Assembly: GCA_944324305.1 (NCBI GenBank)
Contig: CALUVV010000003.1
Coordinates: 1 to 64,000, forward strand
Direction: 5' to 3'
DNA length: 64,000 nt
DNA from: Candidatus Gastranaerophilales bacterium
Lineage (GTDB): Bacteria > Cyanobacteriota > Vampirovibrionia > Gastranaerophilales > Gastranaerophilaceae
A program made the position numbers and the translations under genes. The first letter of the stretch is position 1; each line of letters opens with the position of its first letter. Of this stretch, positions 1 to 9,579 are shown in pieces. The notes beneath the pieces are model-generated. The model was given only the letters and a program-made list of their open reading frames with translations. It did not search any database and was not told the origin of the DNA.

Positions 1-97
1 TTACAATTCATTGTGCCGTGTCAATCAGATACAGCCCGTTAAATTTTTCTTCTAACTCAAATTGCTCTATAGTATCACAATAAATGAGTTAGAATAC

Positions 98-131
98 GGT
101 GTCGAAGTATTTCGACACCTTTTCCTTTTTG
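98..131 (+). terminator. Rho-independent terminator of an upstream gene
   Basis: A 9-bp perfect stem (98-106 with 111-119, GGTGTCGAA/TTCGACACC) with a 4-base loop is followed by a T-rich run at 120-131. It would end a plus-strand transcript that enters from outside the window. The -10-like TAATAT that may serve rqcH lies just after it. Confidence 0.75.
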
Positions 132-146
132 TTGTAATATTTTCAT

Positions 147-1562
147 ATGATTAACTTTGACTCTTTAACGCTTAAACTCTGGCTTGAACAAAACGGAGAA
201 TTTTTAAAAGGAGCCAGAATTCAAAAAATTCAGCAGCCTACAAGACGCGACTTTGTTTTTTCAATAAGAAATAAAGGTGTCACAAAAAAGCTTTATATAA
301 ATATTAATCCTCAATATTATCATGTCTGTTTTATGGATAAAGATAATGAAGAAAAAAGATTAATTGAAATTCCGCAAAAGCCGCCTATGTTTTGTATGCT
401 TTTAAGAAAATATCTTGAAAACGCTTTGATTTCCAAGGTTGAACAGCCGCCATACGAGAGAATTCTGGAGTTTTATATTGAAACATATAATGAATTATCG
501 GAAAAAATATATTTGTGTCTTGCAATTGAATTAATGGGAAAATATTCAAATGTAATTTTATACAATTACGATACAAATATTATTCTGGGCTGTGCGCATA
601 ACGTGGGAGCGGAAAAAAGCAGAGAACGCGAAATGGCAGGCGGGCTGCCTTATGTCTACCCTTCAGGACGGCCGCAAGAGTGGTATGCGCTGGAAAATTC
701 GTTTGCCCATAAAAATGACGGCAATATTAATTCAATAATAGATAACTTATATGCTGATTGCATATATAAAGATAAATTTACAAGACTTAAAGAAACATAT
801 AAACAAATTGTAAACTCTAAGCTTAAAAAGGATAAAAATTCATTAAAAAAGATGGAATACAAGCTTGAAAAAGAGTTTAACTCCGATAGATACAGGCTTT
901 ACGGTGATTTGATAATGGCTAATCTTTATAGTTCATCTGATTATTCCAAGTCTGTAAATGTATATGACTATGAAAACGATAAAGATATAACCATTGAACT
1001 TGATGAAACACAAACATTAAAAGAGAATGCCAACAGATTTTATAAACTTTATAATAAAGGTAAAAATACCGTCGCAAAACTCACAGAACTGACTACTGAA
1101 TTAAAAGTGCAGACAGAATATTATGAACAGATTTTATATTCTTTGGAAATTGCTTCTTCAATATCCGATTTAATGCAAATAAAATCAGAAATTTTGCCCG
1201 AAAAAGAGAAAAAGGAATTGAAAAAGTCTGCTTTTGAACCGTTAGAACTTACTTTAAACGGCTGTAAAGTTTTTGTAGGAAGAAATAACAGGCAAAATGA
1301 TTATATTGTTTCAAAACTTTCAAAGGATGAGGATTACTGGTTTCACGCAAAAGATTGCGCAGGCTCTCATGTTCTTTTAAAATGTGAAAATCCCGATGAT
1401 GCATTACTTTTGAAATGTGCCGAACTTGCAAAACAATATTCGAAAGGTTCGGCTTCTTCTAAGGTAGGTGTAATTTATACTAAAAGAAAATATCTTAAAA
1501 AGCCTCCCGCTGCTAATTTGGGATATGTAACTTATAAAAACGAACGGGAAATTATTCTTTGA
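147..1562 (+). CDS. rqcH: NFACT family ribosome quality-control protein RqcH (Rqc2/FbpA-like)
   Basis: RqcH binds stalled 50S subunits carrying peptidyl-tRNA and recruits tRNA-Ala to add C-terminal alanine tails. The 471-residue protein shows the NFACT-N start (FDSLTLKLWLEQN), a charged helical middle (about 190-330) and the NFACT-R domain with the family hallmarks GRNNRQND and YWFHAKDCAGSH (about residues 395-410). It is somewhat shorter than the usual 550-580. No Shine-Dalgarno precedes the ATG; TAATAT ends six bases before it, so translation may be leaderless. The stop overlaps the start of the next gene. Family call is firm; the alanine-tailing role is inherited from the family. Confidence 0.92.
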   Translation: MINFDSLTLKLWLEQNGEFLKGARIQKIQQPTRRDFVFSIRNKGVTKKLYININPQYYHVCFMDKDNEEKRLIEIPQKPPMFCMLLRKYLENALISKVEQPPYERILEFYIETYNELSEKIYLCLAIELMGKYSNVILYNYDTNIILGCAHNVGAEKSREREMAGGLPYVYPSGRPQEWYALENSFAHKNDGNINSIIDNLYADCIYKDKFTRLKETYKQIVNSKLKKDKNSLKKMEYKLEKEFNSDRYRLYGDLIMANLYSSSDYSKSVNVYDYENDKDITIELDETQTLKENANRFYKLYNKGKNTVAKLTELTTELKVQTEYYEQILYSLEIASSISDLMQIKSEILPEKEKKELKKSAFEPLELTLNGCKVFVGRNNRQNDYIVSKLSKDEDYWFHAKDCAGSHVLLKCENPDDALLLKCAELAKQYSKGSASSKVGVIYTKRKYLKKPPAANLGYVTYKNEREIIL

Positions 1563-2782
1563 TGTTGGAAGAAAATCAAAACATAGCTGATAATGTTGAT
1601 ATGGCACGTAAAAATGTTATAGCTCTGGTTGATTGTGATTCTTTTTTTGTATCCTGCGAACAGGTTGTTAATCCCGAACTCAAAGGAAAACCTGTTTGTG
1701 TTATGTCCGGCCGCGGACAGTGCGTTATTTCACGCTCAAAAGAAGCCAAAAAACTCGGCATAAGAATGGGGATGCCGTATTTTCAGATTGAAGGACAAAT
1801 GAAAAAAGCTGTTTTCATTAATGCAAACCATGATTTATATTGCAAGATTTCAGACAAAGTTATGGATGTTCTCAAGTCTTTCAGCCCAAAAGTCGAAGTT
1901 TATTCAATTGATGAGGCTTTTGTAGATTTAACCGGATTGGAAAGATTATATAAAAAAAATTATCTTGAAATTGCTCAAATGATAAGACAGGAAGTAAGAG
2001 AAAAAGTTGATATTCCTGTTTCTATCGGACTAAGCTCGTCTAAATCTCTTGCCAAACTCGCTTCGGATAAAGCTAAAAAGATTGAAGAAGGAGTTTTTCT
2101 CATCGGCTCAAGAAAAATCATGCCCGTACTGGAAAAAACAAGTATAGATGAGATTTGGGGTATCGGCAAAAACTTATCTGCCATGTTTCGTAAAAACGGA
2201 ATTTTAACCGCTTATGAACTTGTTTCACAGGATGACCTGTGGCTCAACAAGCAAATCGGTATAAGAGGACTTGAGATGAAACATGAACTTCTCGGCGAAA
2301 TGGTTTCACCTGTTTCGGATGAAGTTAAGCTGCCAAAATCAATTCAGAAAACAAGTGCTCTTGCAAAATTTACATCAGATAAAAATTATTTGAAGAATTC
2401 ATTGAATTATCATATTCACAGAGCCTGTGTCAAACTACGCAGGATTAACGCAAAATGCAAAGGCATAAGTATATTTTTAAGAACAAAAGACTTTAAGGTA
2501 TTCTGTGAAAAGAAAGTGTTAAATGCGGGAACGGATTTTGAACTCGAAATTTCTGATATTGTGTTTGAGCTTCTGGACAAAATGTATAACCCCAATATCC
2601 TTTACAGAAGTACAGGTGTAATTCTTGATACTTTTGTATTTAATAATGAAGCACAGATGTCTTTGTTTTCAGATATAAGCGCAGATGAGAGAAAAGAGAA
2701 ATTGTCTAGGTGTTTTGATAGACTTGAAGAAAAGTTTGGAAAGGATATTATACAAACAGGTTTTATAAAAAAAGATGTGTAA
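1562..2782 (+). CDS. Y-family translesion DNA polymerase (UmuC/DinB type)
   Basis: An error-prone polymerase that copies past damaged bases. The palm motif VDCDSFF near the N-terminus and YSIDEAFVDLTG around residue 118 give the metal-binding acidic residues. A thumb helix-hairpin-helix (IDEIWGIGKN) and little-finger domain follow. QMSLF close to the C-terminus fits the beta-clamp-binding consensus, so clamp recruitment is likely. The CDSFF-SCEQ wording is closer to UmuC than to DinB, but no umuD is nearby. ATG 1562 overlaps the rqcH stop; a second ATG at 1601 (MARKNVIALVD) is an alternative start. Confidence 0.9.
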   Translation: MLEENQNIADNVDMARKNVIALVDCDSFFVSCEQVVNPELKGKPVCVMSGRGQCVISRSKEAKKLGIRMGMPYFQIEGQMKKAVFINANHDLYCKISDKVMDVLKSFSPKVEVYSIDEAFVDLTGLERLYKKNYLEIAQMIRQEVREKVDIPVSIGLSSSKSLAKLASDKAKKIEEGVFLIGSRKIMPVLEKTSIDEIWGIGKNLSAMFRKNGILTAYELVSQDDLWLNKQIGIRGLEMKHELLGEMVSPVSDEVKLPKSIQKTSALAKFTSDKNYLKNSLNYHIHRACVKLRRINAKCKGISIFLRTKDFKVFCEKKVLNAGTDFELEISDIVFELLDKMYNPNILYRSTGVILDTFVFNNEAQMSLFSDISADERKEKLSRCFDRLEEKFGKDIIQTGFIKKDV

Positions 2783-2785
2783 TAC

Positions 2786-2814
2786 TTGTATTCTCCGTAA
2801 CATATTGTTATAAT
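2786..2814 (+). promoter_or_regulatory. Sigma-70 promoter of pilin gene A
   Basis: TTGTAT (2786-2791), a 17-base spacer and TATAAT (2809-2814) lie upstream of a strong ribosome site (GGAAAGGAG) for the ATG at 2840. The same arrangement recurs at the other pilin genes. Confidence 0.7.
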
Positions 2815-2839
2815 TTATATAACGGAAAGGAGAGAATTT

Positions 2840-3624
2840 ATGAAAAATCTATTTAGCTTTGAAGCTCGGGGGGGGGGCGTTTCTTAGCTCCTAAACCTGC
2901 TTTTACTTTAGCTGAGGTGTTAGTAACTTTAGGAATTATCGGTGTTGTTGCATCCCTGACCCTACCTTCTTTAATCACAAAATATCAAGACAAAGTGCTT
3001 ATTTCTGCCACGAAAAAAACATATTCAGTTATTCAAAATGCACTTTTAGCCGCACAGAATGAAGGCGGTACAATAGGGGATAATACATATTTATTTGATA
3101 CAAATCAAACGCATGTTGAATTGGCTCATAAATGTTTAAAATACTTTAATGCCGCAAAACTATGTGAAAACAGAAATTCAGCGGATTGTTCAAAGTATTT
3201 TGATATAACTTATAAATATGCCGTAAAAACAATATCAAACGGAGGCACTATAGGCCAAAAAACAGATTATCCGCGAATTTTACTTGCTGACGGAAGTGTT
3301 CTGGCTGTAAAGCAGCAGCCATCTTGTTCAAATAAATGGGAGACTTGTGAACAAGATGAGAACGGGTATTGCAAGAAAGATGAAAATGGCAATGATATAA
3401 TGATACAAGGTGGTGATGATGCTTGCGGTTATATATATTTTGATGTTAACGGTATTAAAGGTCCTAATCAATACGGACGTGATGCTTATGTTCTAAAAAT
3501 CAGAACCGATAATATTACGGGTATATATTATAATCCGACAGGTTCACAAAGTTTAAAAAACATATTATCTGGAAAAGATGAACTTATATATGAAAAATAT
3601 AATTTGGGTGAAAGCGTAAATTAA
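2840..3624 (+). CDS. Type IV pseudopilin A, switched out of frame by a G10 tract
   Basis: Prepilin-like protein for a type IV pilus or type II secretion pseudopilus. ATG 2840 has a strong Shine-Dalgarno and reads MKNLFSFEAR into a G10 run (2868-2877), then meets TAG after GVS. Eight or eleven G would give RGGRFLAPKPA joined to FTLAEVLVTLG, a 260-residue protein. PA/FTLAE is the prepilin-peptidase site, with the methylated Phe and the conserved Glu5, so the tract falls in the discarded leader. The mature part is Cys-rich and has the shared signature DVNGIKGPNQYGRDAY. Out of frame here: a contingency off state, a decayed gene or a miscounted homopolymer. Confidence 0.8.
2868..2877 (+). repeat. 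G10 homopolymer in pilin A leader
   Basis: Ten G flanked by C on both sides (C-G10-C), 25 bases after the A of the start codon. The flanks carry a short direct repeat AGCTC (before the tract and at the end of the TTCTTAGCTCC that follows it). The frame to FTLAEV opens at 8 or 11 G. Confidence 0.95.
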
Positions 3625-3652
3625 AAAAGGTCCGATAATACCGGACCTTTTT
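3625..3652. terminator. Bidirectional terminator between pilin A and SLH protein
   Basis: The stem GGTCCG (3629-3634) with CGGACC (3642-3647) is extended by A4/T4 pairing, with T-runs on both strands, between two convergent genes. Confidence 0.85.
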
Positions 3653-3658
3653 AAAGTT

Positions 3659-4804
3659 TTACTCGATAATCCAGCCGTTTGTTAAATCAACTCTGATTGG
3701 TTTTAAAAGTTTTATATAAACTGTTTCTTCCGGATTAACATTAAGTTTTTCACCTTTTAAAGTTGCTCTGACTATTTTCATAAACCAGTTTCTGTCTTTT
3801 GTTATCTCGCCGACAGCGGCAAAAGATACGGTTTGATCATTATTTGTAGTAATTAACGAGTTATCAAGTACTAAGACCCCGTTTCTTACAAACCATTTTC
3901 CGCTTCTTACATCCAAAAGCTGTCCTTTGAGATTTGAGCCTTTGTAAATGAGAATAAATTTATCTTTAGTTACATAATTTTTCGGAGCTGATGCCGTATA
4001 TATTTCTCCGGGGTGTGAACTTTGCGAGCTTATATAACTGCTTAATTTTACGGGAACAACTGCTCCTGCAGGAATTGTTCCTATACTGCCCTGTACAAAT
4101 GCATTTTCTACAATAAAACCGTCTCCTGTTTTCTTTCTCATGGCTTCTGCAAGTTTAGCATTCGGATTAAGCTTTGCCTGCTCTGTCATTTCATACAGAA
4201 TAGCGGCAACTTCAGCTCTTGTTGCAGGTCTCTCGGCTTCTATTTCAGCTTTATTTTTAGAAGGAACAGTAACAAGCATATTTAAAATTTCCGCTTTTCC
4301 CGCAGGTATAATGAACCATTCGGGAACTTTTTCAACATCTGCATATTTTTTGCTTAAAACTTCTTTTGCTTTAAATTTACTAATTTGCTCAGTCGTTAAT
4401 GCATTAACCGCTACAGCTACGGATTCTGCCCTTGTGACCGTATCATCGGGGCTGAAAGGCTCACCTTCGGGCGGGCATGAAATTAAGTCAAAGTACAATG
4501 CTTTTTGAATAGCATCATAAGCCCAGAAAGAAGCTTCTATATCCGTAAACTTTACAGGCTGAGCCACGGTAGTGTGTTCCTGCCCCAAAGCTTTAATTGC
4601 CATTGATGCAAATTCTGCACGAGATACATTATCATCAGGTTTGAACGTTCCGTCAGGGTAACCGACAATAACGCCTTTTTCCGTTAAATTTTCAATCTGT
4701 TTTGCAGCCCAGTAATCTGCTGAAACATCCGGATACGCAATTGCCGGGATTGTTATAACCAGAGAAACCAGTGCAGATAAAACCAACTTGAATAAATTTT
4801 TCAT
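3659..4804 (-). CDS. S-layer homology (SLH) domain envelope protein
   Basis: A secreted envelope protein. An N-terminal signal peptide (MKNLFKLVLSALVSLVITIPAIA) is followed by three SLH repeats at about 25-75, 85-135 and 150-210 (YPDVSADYWAAKQIENL, FTDIEASFWAYDAIQKAL, with GxYPDGTFKPDDNVSRAEFA-type loops), then a beta-rich domain of about 170 residues of unknown role. SLH domains bind peptidoglycan-linked polymer, and in cyanobacteria anchor the outer membrane. ATG 4804 is preferred to the TTG six bases upstream because AAGGAG sits eight bases before it. Single gene, transcribed away from the autotransporter. Confidence 0.88.
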   Translation of the reverse strand: MKNLFKLVLSALVSLVITIPAIAYPDVSADYWAAKQIENLTEKGVIVGYPDGTFKPDDNVSRAEFASMAIKALGQEHTTVAQPVKFTDIEASFWAYDAIQKALYFDLISCPPEGEPFSPDDTVTRAESVAVAVNALTTEQISKFKAKEVLSKKYADVEKVPEWFIIPAGKAEILNMLVTVPSKNKAEIEAERPATRAEVAAILYEMTEQAKLNPNAKLAEAMRKKTGDGFIVENAFVQGSIGTIPAGAVVPVKLSSYISSQSSHPGEIYTASAPKNYVTKDKFILIYKGSNLKGQLLDVRSGKWFVRNGVLVLDNSLITTNNDQTVSFAAVGEITKDRNWFMKIVRATLKGEKLNVNPEETVYIKLLKPIRVDLTNGWIIE

Positions 4805-4942
4805 ATTCAACTCTCCTTATAAATATACTTTCTTATCTTACACATAAATACTTATTGCTGCAATAACTTAATAAAGTTATGTAACTTATTTATACCCGGC
4901 TGTATAATATAAGTCTTTTATTAAAGACAATAATATGATTTT

Positions 4943-7562
4943 ATGAAAATTTGTAAAAACTTATTTATAATTGCTTTTCTTTTTATTATAGGTTCATATT
5001 CTTACGCAAATGATATTCAGGTTGATAACTTTGATGAATTAATGAATTCTAATCCTGTTGACGGGGATGTAATCGAGTTTACAGGGGATTTAGATTCTAG
5101 TGAATCTATAGGGCGAAGATTTTTCGATATAGATATAACTTTTGAAGGACATAATCATTATTTGGATGGCAGTGATGCTTATGGCGGTTTTATATTAAGC
5201 CAGGACAGTGATTTTAACGAGGTTGATATAAGAAATTGCAAGGGGCAGGAATATCAGGGATCTGATTTTGCGGGAGCAATTTTTAATTTTGACGGTAATA
5301 TGAAAATAGATAATTCAGTTTTTTCACATAATTTTGCGGATGCCGGAGGTATTAACTTTGCAATAGGCGGTGCTGTGTATAATTTAAACGATGGAAATAT
5401 AAACATTTCATCCACGATTTTTAGAAATAATTTTTCAATCGGTGCTTCCGCGTCTGGTGGTGCAGTGGCTAACGGTTTTTCTGCTTCGGATAATCCGGAT
5501 ATGTTTCTTGATAATGTTGTGTTTGAAAACAACTATGCGCAAGGTACCGTGACTTCTCAAGGCGGTGCTTTGTATAACAAAGGGGCAATTACTATAAACA
5601 ATGCATTATTTAAAGATAATTATACCGTATCAGGAGATAACGCTTTATCATTTTTTGTACGGCGGTGCAATAGATAATGCGGGAAATATGACTATAAACA
5701 ACAGCATACTTTCCGGGAATTATTCTAACGGGACTACGGATCAGGCTGTTGCGTTAGGCGGTGCTATATATAACAGCAAGACATTAACAATAAATAACAG
5801 TGTTATAAGAGGAAATACAATTCATTCCGATTATTACGCGGACGGCGGTGCAATTTATAATGCAGAAAATGCCGAAGCTACAGTCCGCAATTCACTTATA
5901 GAAAGTAATACCGTTTCATCGAAAGTTCAATACAGTGCGGGCGGCGCTATATATAATGCGGGAAGATTTATTATTGAAGGCGTAACTCTGCGTGACAACC
6001 ATGATAAAGACGGAGAGCTTAACGATATATTTAATACAAGTACGGGAACATTAGTATTTTCATCCGGCGCTGTTACAAATATTGAAAGCGGCATCAGAGG
6101 AGAAGGGAATATTATTAAACAAGACAGCGGGATATTAAACTTAGGCGGTAAAAACGATGATTATACGGGAAATTTTAATTTTGAAGGCGGTACGGTAAAC
6201 CTTCTTGCAGACAGTACTTATTTTAATGCTGCCAATACAAGTTTTTCAAACGGTATTAATTTCAATATGCAAAACGCTCAAATTAATAACATAAATTTTG
6301 GGAATTTAAATCTTACAGGCAGCGCTAATATTTATCCGGATGTTAATTTTAACAACAATACGATGGACAGGATTAATGCAAATTCTATTTCCGGCGGCGG
6401 CAGTCTTTTTGTACCTGATCTTGCCATTCAGGGTACTCCTGAAGCTCCGTTTATATCAATACCGTTTGCGGATAGTGTTTTAAAAGATTATGTACAATAT
6501 GTATCTTCAACTATTCATACTCCTATTTACAATTACAGCTCAAGCTATGATTCGGGGGACGGTAATTTTAATTTTGTAAGAGAAGGTTTTAACCCTTCAA
6601 TTTTTGCACCTGCAGTTGCCGCACAACTGGCAGGGTATGCTGCTCAAATAGAAACTTATAAAAATGTCTTTTCAAACCTTGATATGGTAATGATTGCTCC
6701 TCCTGACGCTCCTGCAAACAGTATGTCTTTACTGAATAAGACCGCCAGCGCGTCGGGGCAGTTTGTTTTTTCACCGCTGTCGTTCCCCGAGCAGAGAAAC
6801 GGTATATGGTTTAAGCCTTACACTATTTTTGAAAAAGTGCCTTTAAAACATGGTCCGGATGTCTCAAATGTCAGCTACGGAACTTTAGTCGGAGGCGAAA
6901 GCGGTTTAAGAGAGCTCAAAAGGGGCTGGTATAATCTTTATGGGGCTTATGCCGCATATAACGGATCTCATCAGGCATTTAACGGAAACAGTATATATAA
7001 CAACGGCGGTTTAATAGGTGCGGATACTGCTTTTTATAAAGGAAAGTTTTTCAGCTTATGGACTGCTAATGTCGGGGCAAATTCCGCAGAGGCTTCAACA
7101 GGCTTCGGAAGGGATAATTTTGCAATGCTAAATACGGGTATTGCCGAAAAAACAGGTTATAATTTTGAAACTTTTGAAAGAAGATTAATTATTCAGCCCA
7201 GTCTTTTAATGTCTTATACCTTTATAAACACTTTTGACTTTACAAATGCCGCTAATGTGCACATGAATGCCGACCCGCTTCATGCAATTCATATTGAACC
7301 GCAGATAAAATTAATAGGTAATTTCAAAAATTATTTACAGCCGTATTTAAGTGTTTCGATGATTTGGAATATAATTGACGATACAAAATTTCAGGCTAAT
7401 GATGTCTATCTTCCGGACTTGTCAATAAAACCGTATGTACAATACGGTGTCGGTGTTCAAAAACGATGGGGTGAAAGATTAACGGGATTTCTCGAAGCAA
7501 TGATAAGAAACGGAGGAAGAAACGGTATTGCTTTACAATTCGGTTTACGTTTCAGCATATAA
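4943..7562 (+). CDS. Pmp-like autotransporter with a frameshift at a T6 run
   Basis: A type V secreted surface protein of about 872 residues if the frame is repaired. The signal peptide (residues 1-22, ending SYSYA) leads to a passenger with repeats of GGA[IVL]YN and FxNN (GGAVYN, GGALYNKG, GGAIDNAG, GGAIYN), the repeat pair known from chlamydial polymorphic membrane proteins and typical of a right-handed beta-helix. The last 270 residues, from NGIWFKPYTIFEK, form an autotransporter beta-barrel ending in a Phe-rich strand. The first frame ends at 5677 and the second begins upstream of it; removing one T from T6 at 5651-5656 joins ALSF to LYGGAIDN. This is either another contingency run or a sequence error. 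Confidence 0.82.
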
Positions 7563-7632
7563 CGGCAATTTTTTATATTTATATGTTTTATAAGTTTATG
7601 TTATTATTGCACTGTTAATAAGGAGTGTGAAT

Positions 7633-8820
7633 ATGCCTGTAGACTTTAATTCTCATATTTATTTTGTTAATAATAACAGACCGTTTTTGCAAAATTTAGT
7701 TAATTCAGCCTATATTGTTAACCAACCGCTAAAAGATACTTTTATAAAATCTGTGCAAAATGACGCCGTAAAAGTTGAAAAAAAGCCTTTCGGCAAAATT
7801 GAAAAAACAAATCAAACAGCAGAACTTTATACAATTACGAACAAAAACGGCGCAAGTGTAAGCCTGTCGTCTTTCGGTGCAGCAATAACGTCAATAAAAG
7901 TTCCCGATAAAAACGGGAAATTGACAGATGTTACACAAGGATATAACTCGGTAACTCCATATGAAAAATCCCCCGTAGGCCATGCCGGAGGTACAATCGG
8001 CCCCTGTGCGAATAAGATTAATAAAGGAACTTTCAAACTAGGAGAAAAAGAATATAAATTAGACTGCAACAAAGATAACGGCCAAACGCATTCACATGGC
8101 GGAAAAGAGGGACTTGACGTTAAAAATTGGGATGCGCAGGTTTTAAAAGACGGCGTAAAATTTACATATACCAAAAAAGATATGGAAGGCGGCTACCCTG
8201 CTAACGTAAAAATGGCTGTTACATATAAGCTGGATAATAACAATAACTTAACCGTAAACTATGAAGCGGAAACCGATGATGATACAATTTTAAATCTGAC
8301 TAATCATTCTTATTTCAATCTTGACGGTGCGGAAAATGCGCAGGAAAATTCCGTAATGGAACATTCGGTTCAATTGCCAAATTCGTCAAAATATACTCCT
8401 GTTAATGAATTAGCAATCCCTACAGGAGAAATAAAATCTGTCGAAAATACAGATTTTGATTTCAGAACGCCTAAAAAGCTTTCTGAAATGAATAAAAACG
8501 GTTATGACCAGAATTATGTAATAGATAACTATGACGGAAAAACATTAATAGAAGCCGCAAGAGTTAAATCTGATAAATCGGGAATAGTTCTGAATGTTTT
8601 AACAGATTTACCTGGTTTTCAGTTTTATACCGCTAATAACTTGGGTAAATCGGAACAACCTTTAGGAAAAGACGGAAAACGATATGAAAAACATTCGGCA
8701 TTCTGTGTAGAACCTCAATTTTTTCCTGATGCAATAAATACTTTTGATGAAAAACCTGTTCTTAAAAAAGGTGAAAAATATAACAGAACCATAATTTATT
8801 CATTTAAAACAGAAAAATAA
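7633..8820 (+). CDS. galM: Aldose 1-epimerase (mutarotase)
   Basis: Interconverts alpha and beta anomers of aldoses such as galactose and glucose. The GalM domain starts around residue 60 and keeps THSHGGKEGLD (substrate His), NHSYFNLDG (catalytic His) and FCVEPQFFPDA (position of the catalytic Glu). Two features are odd. About 50 extra N-terminal residues of no known function precede the domain, without a clear signal peptide. The usual GRxANRI loop reads GPCANKI, so the substrate-binding Arg is replaced. ATG 7633 is chosen over GTG 7627 because AAGGAG is eight bases upstream. A terminator follows directly. Confidence 0.87.
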   Translation: MPVDFNSHIYFVNNNRPFLQNLVNSAYIVNQPLKDTFIKSVQNDAVKVEKKPFGKIEKTNQTAELYTITNKNGASVSLSSFGAAITSIKVPDKNGKLTDVTQGYNSVTPYEKSPVGHAGGTIGPCANKINKGTFKLGEKEYKLDCNKDNGQTHSHGGKEGLDVKNWDAQVLKDGVKFTYTKKDMEGGYPANVKMAVTYKLDNNNNLTVNYEAETDDDTILNLTNHSYFNLDGAENAQENSVMEHSVQLPNSSKYTPVNELAIPTGEIKSVENTDFDFRTPKKLSEMNKNGYDQNYVIDNYDGKTLIEAARVKSDKSGIVLNVLTDLPGFQFYTANNLGKSEQPLGKDGKRYEKHSAFCVEPQFFPDAINTFDEKPVLKKGEKYNRTIIYSFKTEK

Positions 8821-8846
8821 AAAAGACAGATAAAAATCTGTCTTTT
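8821..8846. terminator. Terminator after galM, also facing the tRNA cluster
   Basis: An 11-bp stem AAAAGACAGAT/ATCTGTCTTTT with a 4-base loop and T-runs on both strands. It can end galM from the left and the minus-strand tRNA cluster from the right. Confidence 0.85.
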
Positions 8847-8851
8847 TTAAC

Positions 8852-8934
8852 TGGGCAAGGGTGGATTCGAACCACCGTAGTCTCGCGACGGCAGATTTAC
8901 AGTCTGCTCCCTTTAGCCACTCGGGCACCTACCC
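8852..8934 (-). tRNA. tRNA-Tyr (GTA)
   Basis: An 83-nt class II tRNA with a long variable arm. The anticodon loop reads CTGTAAA with anticodon GTA; the acceptor GGGTAGG pairs with CTTGCCC; discriminator A; T-loop GGTTCGAATCC. No encoded CCA. Last of a three-tRNA minus-strand cluster. Confidence 0.95.
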
Positions 8935-8952
8935 ATATTCTTTTTTCAAAAA

Positions 8953-9024
8953 TGCCTTTGACGGGATTTGAACCCGTGGCCTCTCCCTTACCAAGGGAGT
9001 GCGCTACCCCTGCGCCACAAAGGC
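8953..9024 (-). tRNA. tRNA-Thr (GGT)
   Basis: A 72-nt tRNA. Acceptor GCCTTTG pairs with CAAAGGC; anticodon stem CTCCC/GGGAG with loop TTGGTAA gives anticodon GGT; T-loop GGTTCAAATCC. Middle of the cluster. Confidence 0.95.
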
Positions 9025-9054
9025 AGAATGCCACAAGGGCTTTTTATGTAAAAA

Positions 9055-9126
9055 TGCCGACTATAGGAATCGAACCTACAACCTACGGTTTACAAAACCG
9101 TTGCTCTACCATTGAGCCAAGTCGGC
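9055..9126 (-). tRNA. tRNA-Thr (TGT)
   Basis: A 72-nt tRNA. Acceptor GCCGACT pairs with AGTCGGC; anticodon stem ACGGT/ACCGT with loop TTTGTAA gives anticodon TGT; T-loop GGTTCGATTCC. First of the cluster; it complements the GGT isoacceptor next to it. Confidence 0.95.
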
Positions 9127-9236
9127 AAGTCACATGAACTATTCTATTAAGAAAATATTTAAATGTCAAGACTTTCTTTTAATAATTTGATGTATAATTA
9201 TCTGGTAAAAATCTTTTATAGAAAGGCTGATAATGT

Positions 9237-9578
9237 ATGTTTAAATATTTTGTTCCGATTATGCTTTTAACTGTTTCTAATGTATTTATGACATTTGCCT
9301 GGTACGGTCATTTGAAGCATAAATCCGCAGCGTTATGGGCTGTTATACTTATAAGCTGGGGAATTGCTTTTTTTGAATACTGTTTTCAGGTGCCCGCAAA
9401 CAGAATTGGAAGCTCGGTATATTCAGCTGCTCAATTAAAAACTATTCAGGAAATTATAACACTTGTTGTTTTTAGTGTGTTTTCCGTTCTGTATTTAAAA
9501 GAAGAATTTCGCTGGAATTATCTTATAGGCTTTATTCTTATTGTTTTTGCCGCTTTCTTTATATTTAAAAAGTGGTAA
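9237..9578 (+). CDS. DMT-family small membrane protein (DUF486)
   Basis: A 113-residue integral membrane protein with four predicted helices, in the drug/metabolite-transporter-like DUF486 family. The family signatures SNVFMTFAWYGHLKH, WGIAFFEYCFQVPANRIG and AQLKTIQEIITL are all present. Substrate is not known. GAAAGG lies about ten bases before ATG 9237, and a TATAAT at 9193-9198 may be the promoter. It converges on the glycosyltransferase gene with a one-base gap. Confidence 0.85.
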   Translation: MFKYFVPIMLLTVSNVFMTFAWYGHLKHKSAALWAVILISWGIAFFEYCFQVPANRIGSSVYSAAQLKTIQEIITLVVFSVFSVLYLKEEFRWNYLIGFILIVFAAFFIFKKW

Positions 9579-9579
9579 T

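Noticed and set aside
1-42. Short frame FIVPCQSDTAR resembling the VPCQAARPAF of the pilin D leader
   Set aside because: Only about 12 residues at the window edge and no FTLAE follows; similarity may be chance.
1-84. Minus-strand frame ending EEKFNGLYLIDTAQ, like a transposase fragment
   Set aside because: Twenty-five codons with no start and an upstream stop; too short to support.
2868-2877. G10 runs as G-quadruplex regulators
   Set aside because: A single uninterrupted G10 lacks the four spaced G-tracts of an intramolecular quadruplex; the frame argument explains position better.
8952-9137. Open frame across the tRNA-Thr genes
   Set aside because: It is the antisense of two clear tRNAs; product is an artefact often seen in annotations. 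The same holds for 11296-11535 over the tRNA-Gly genes.
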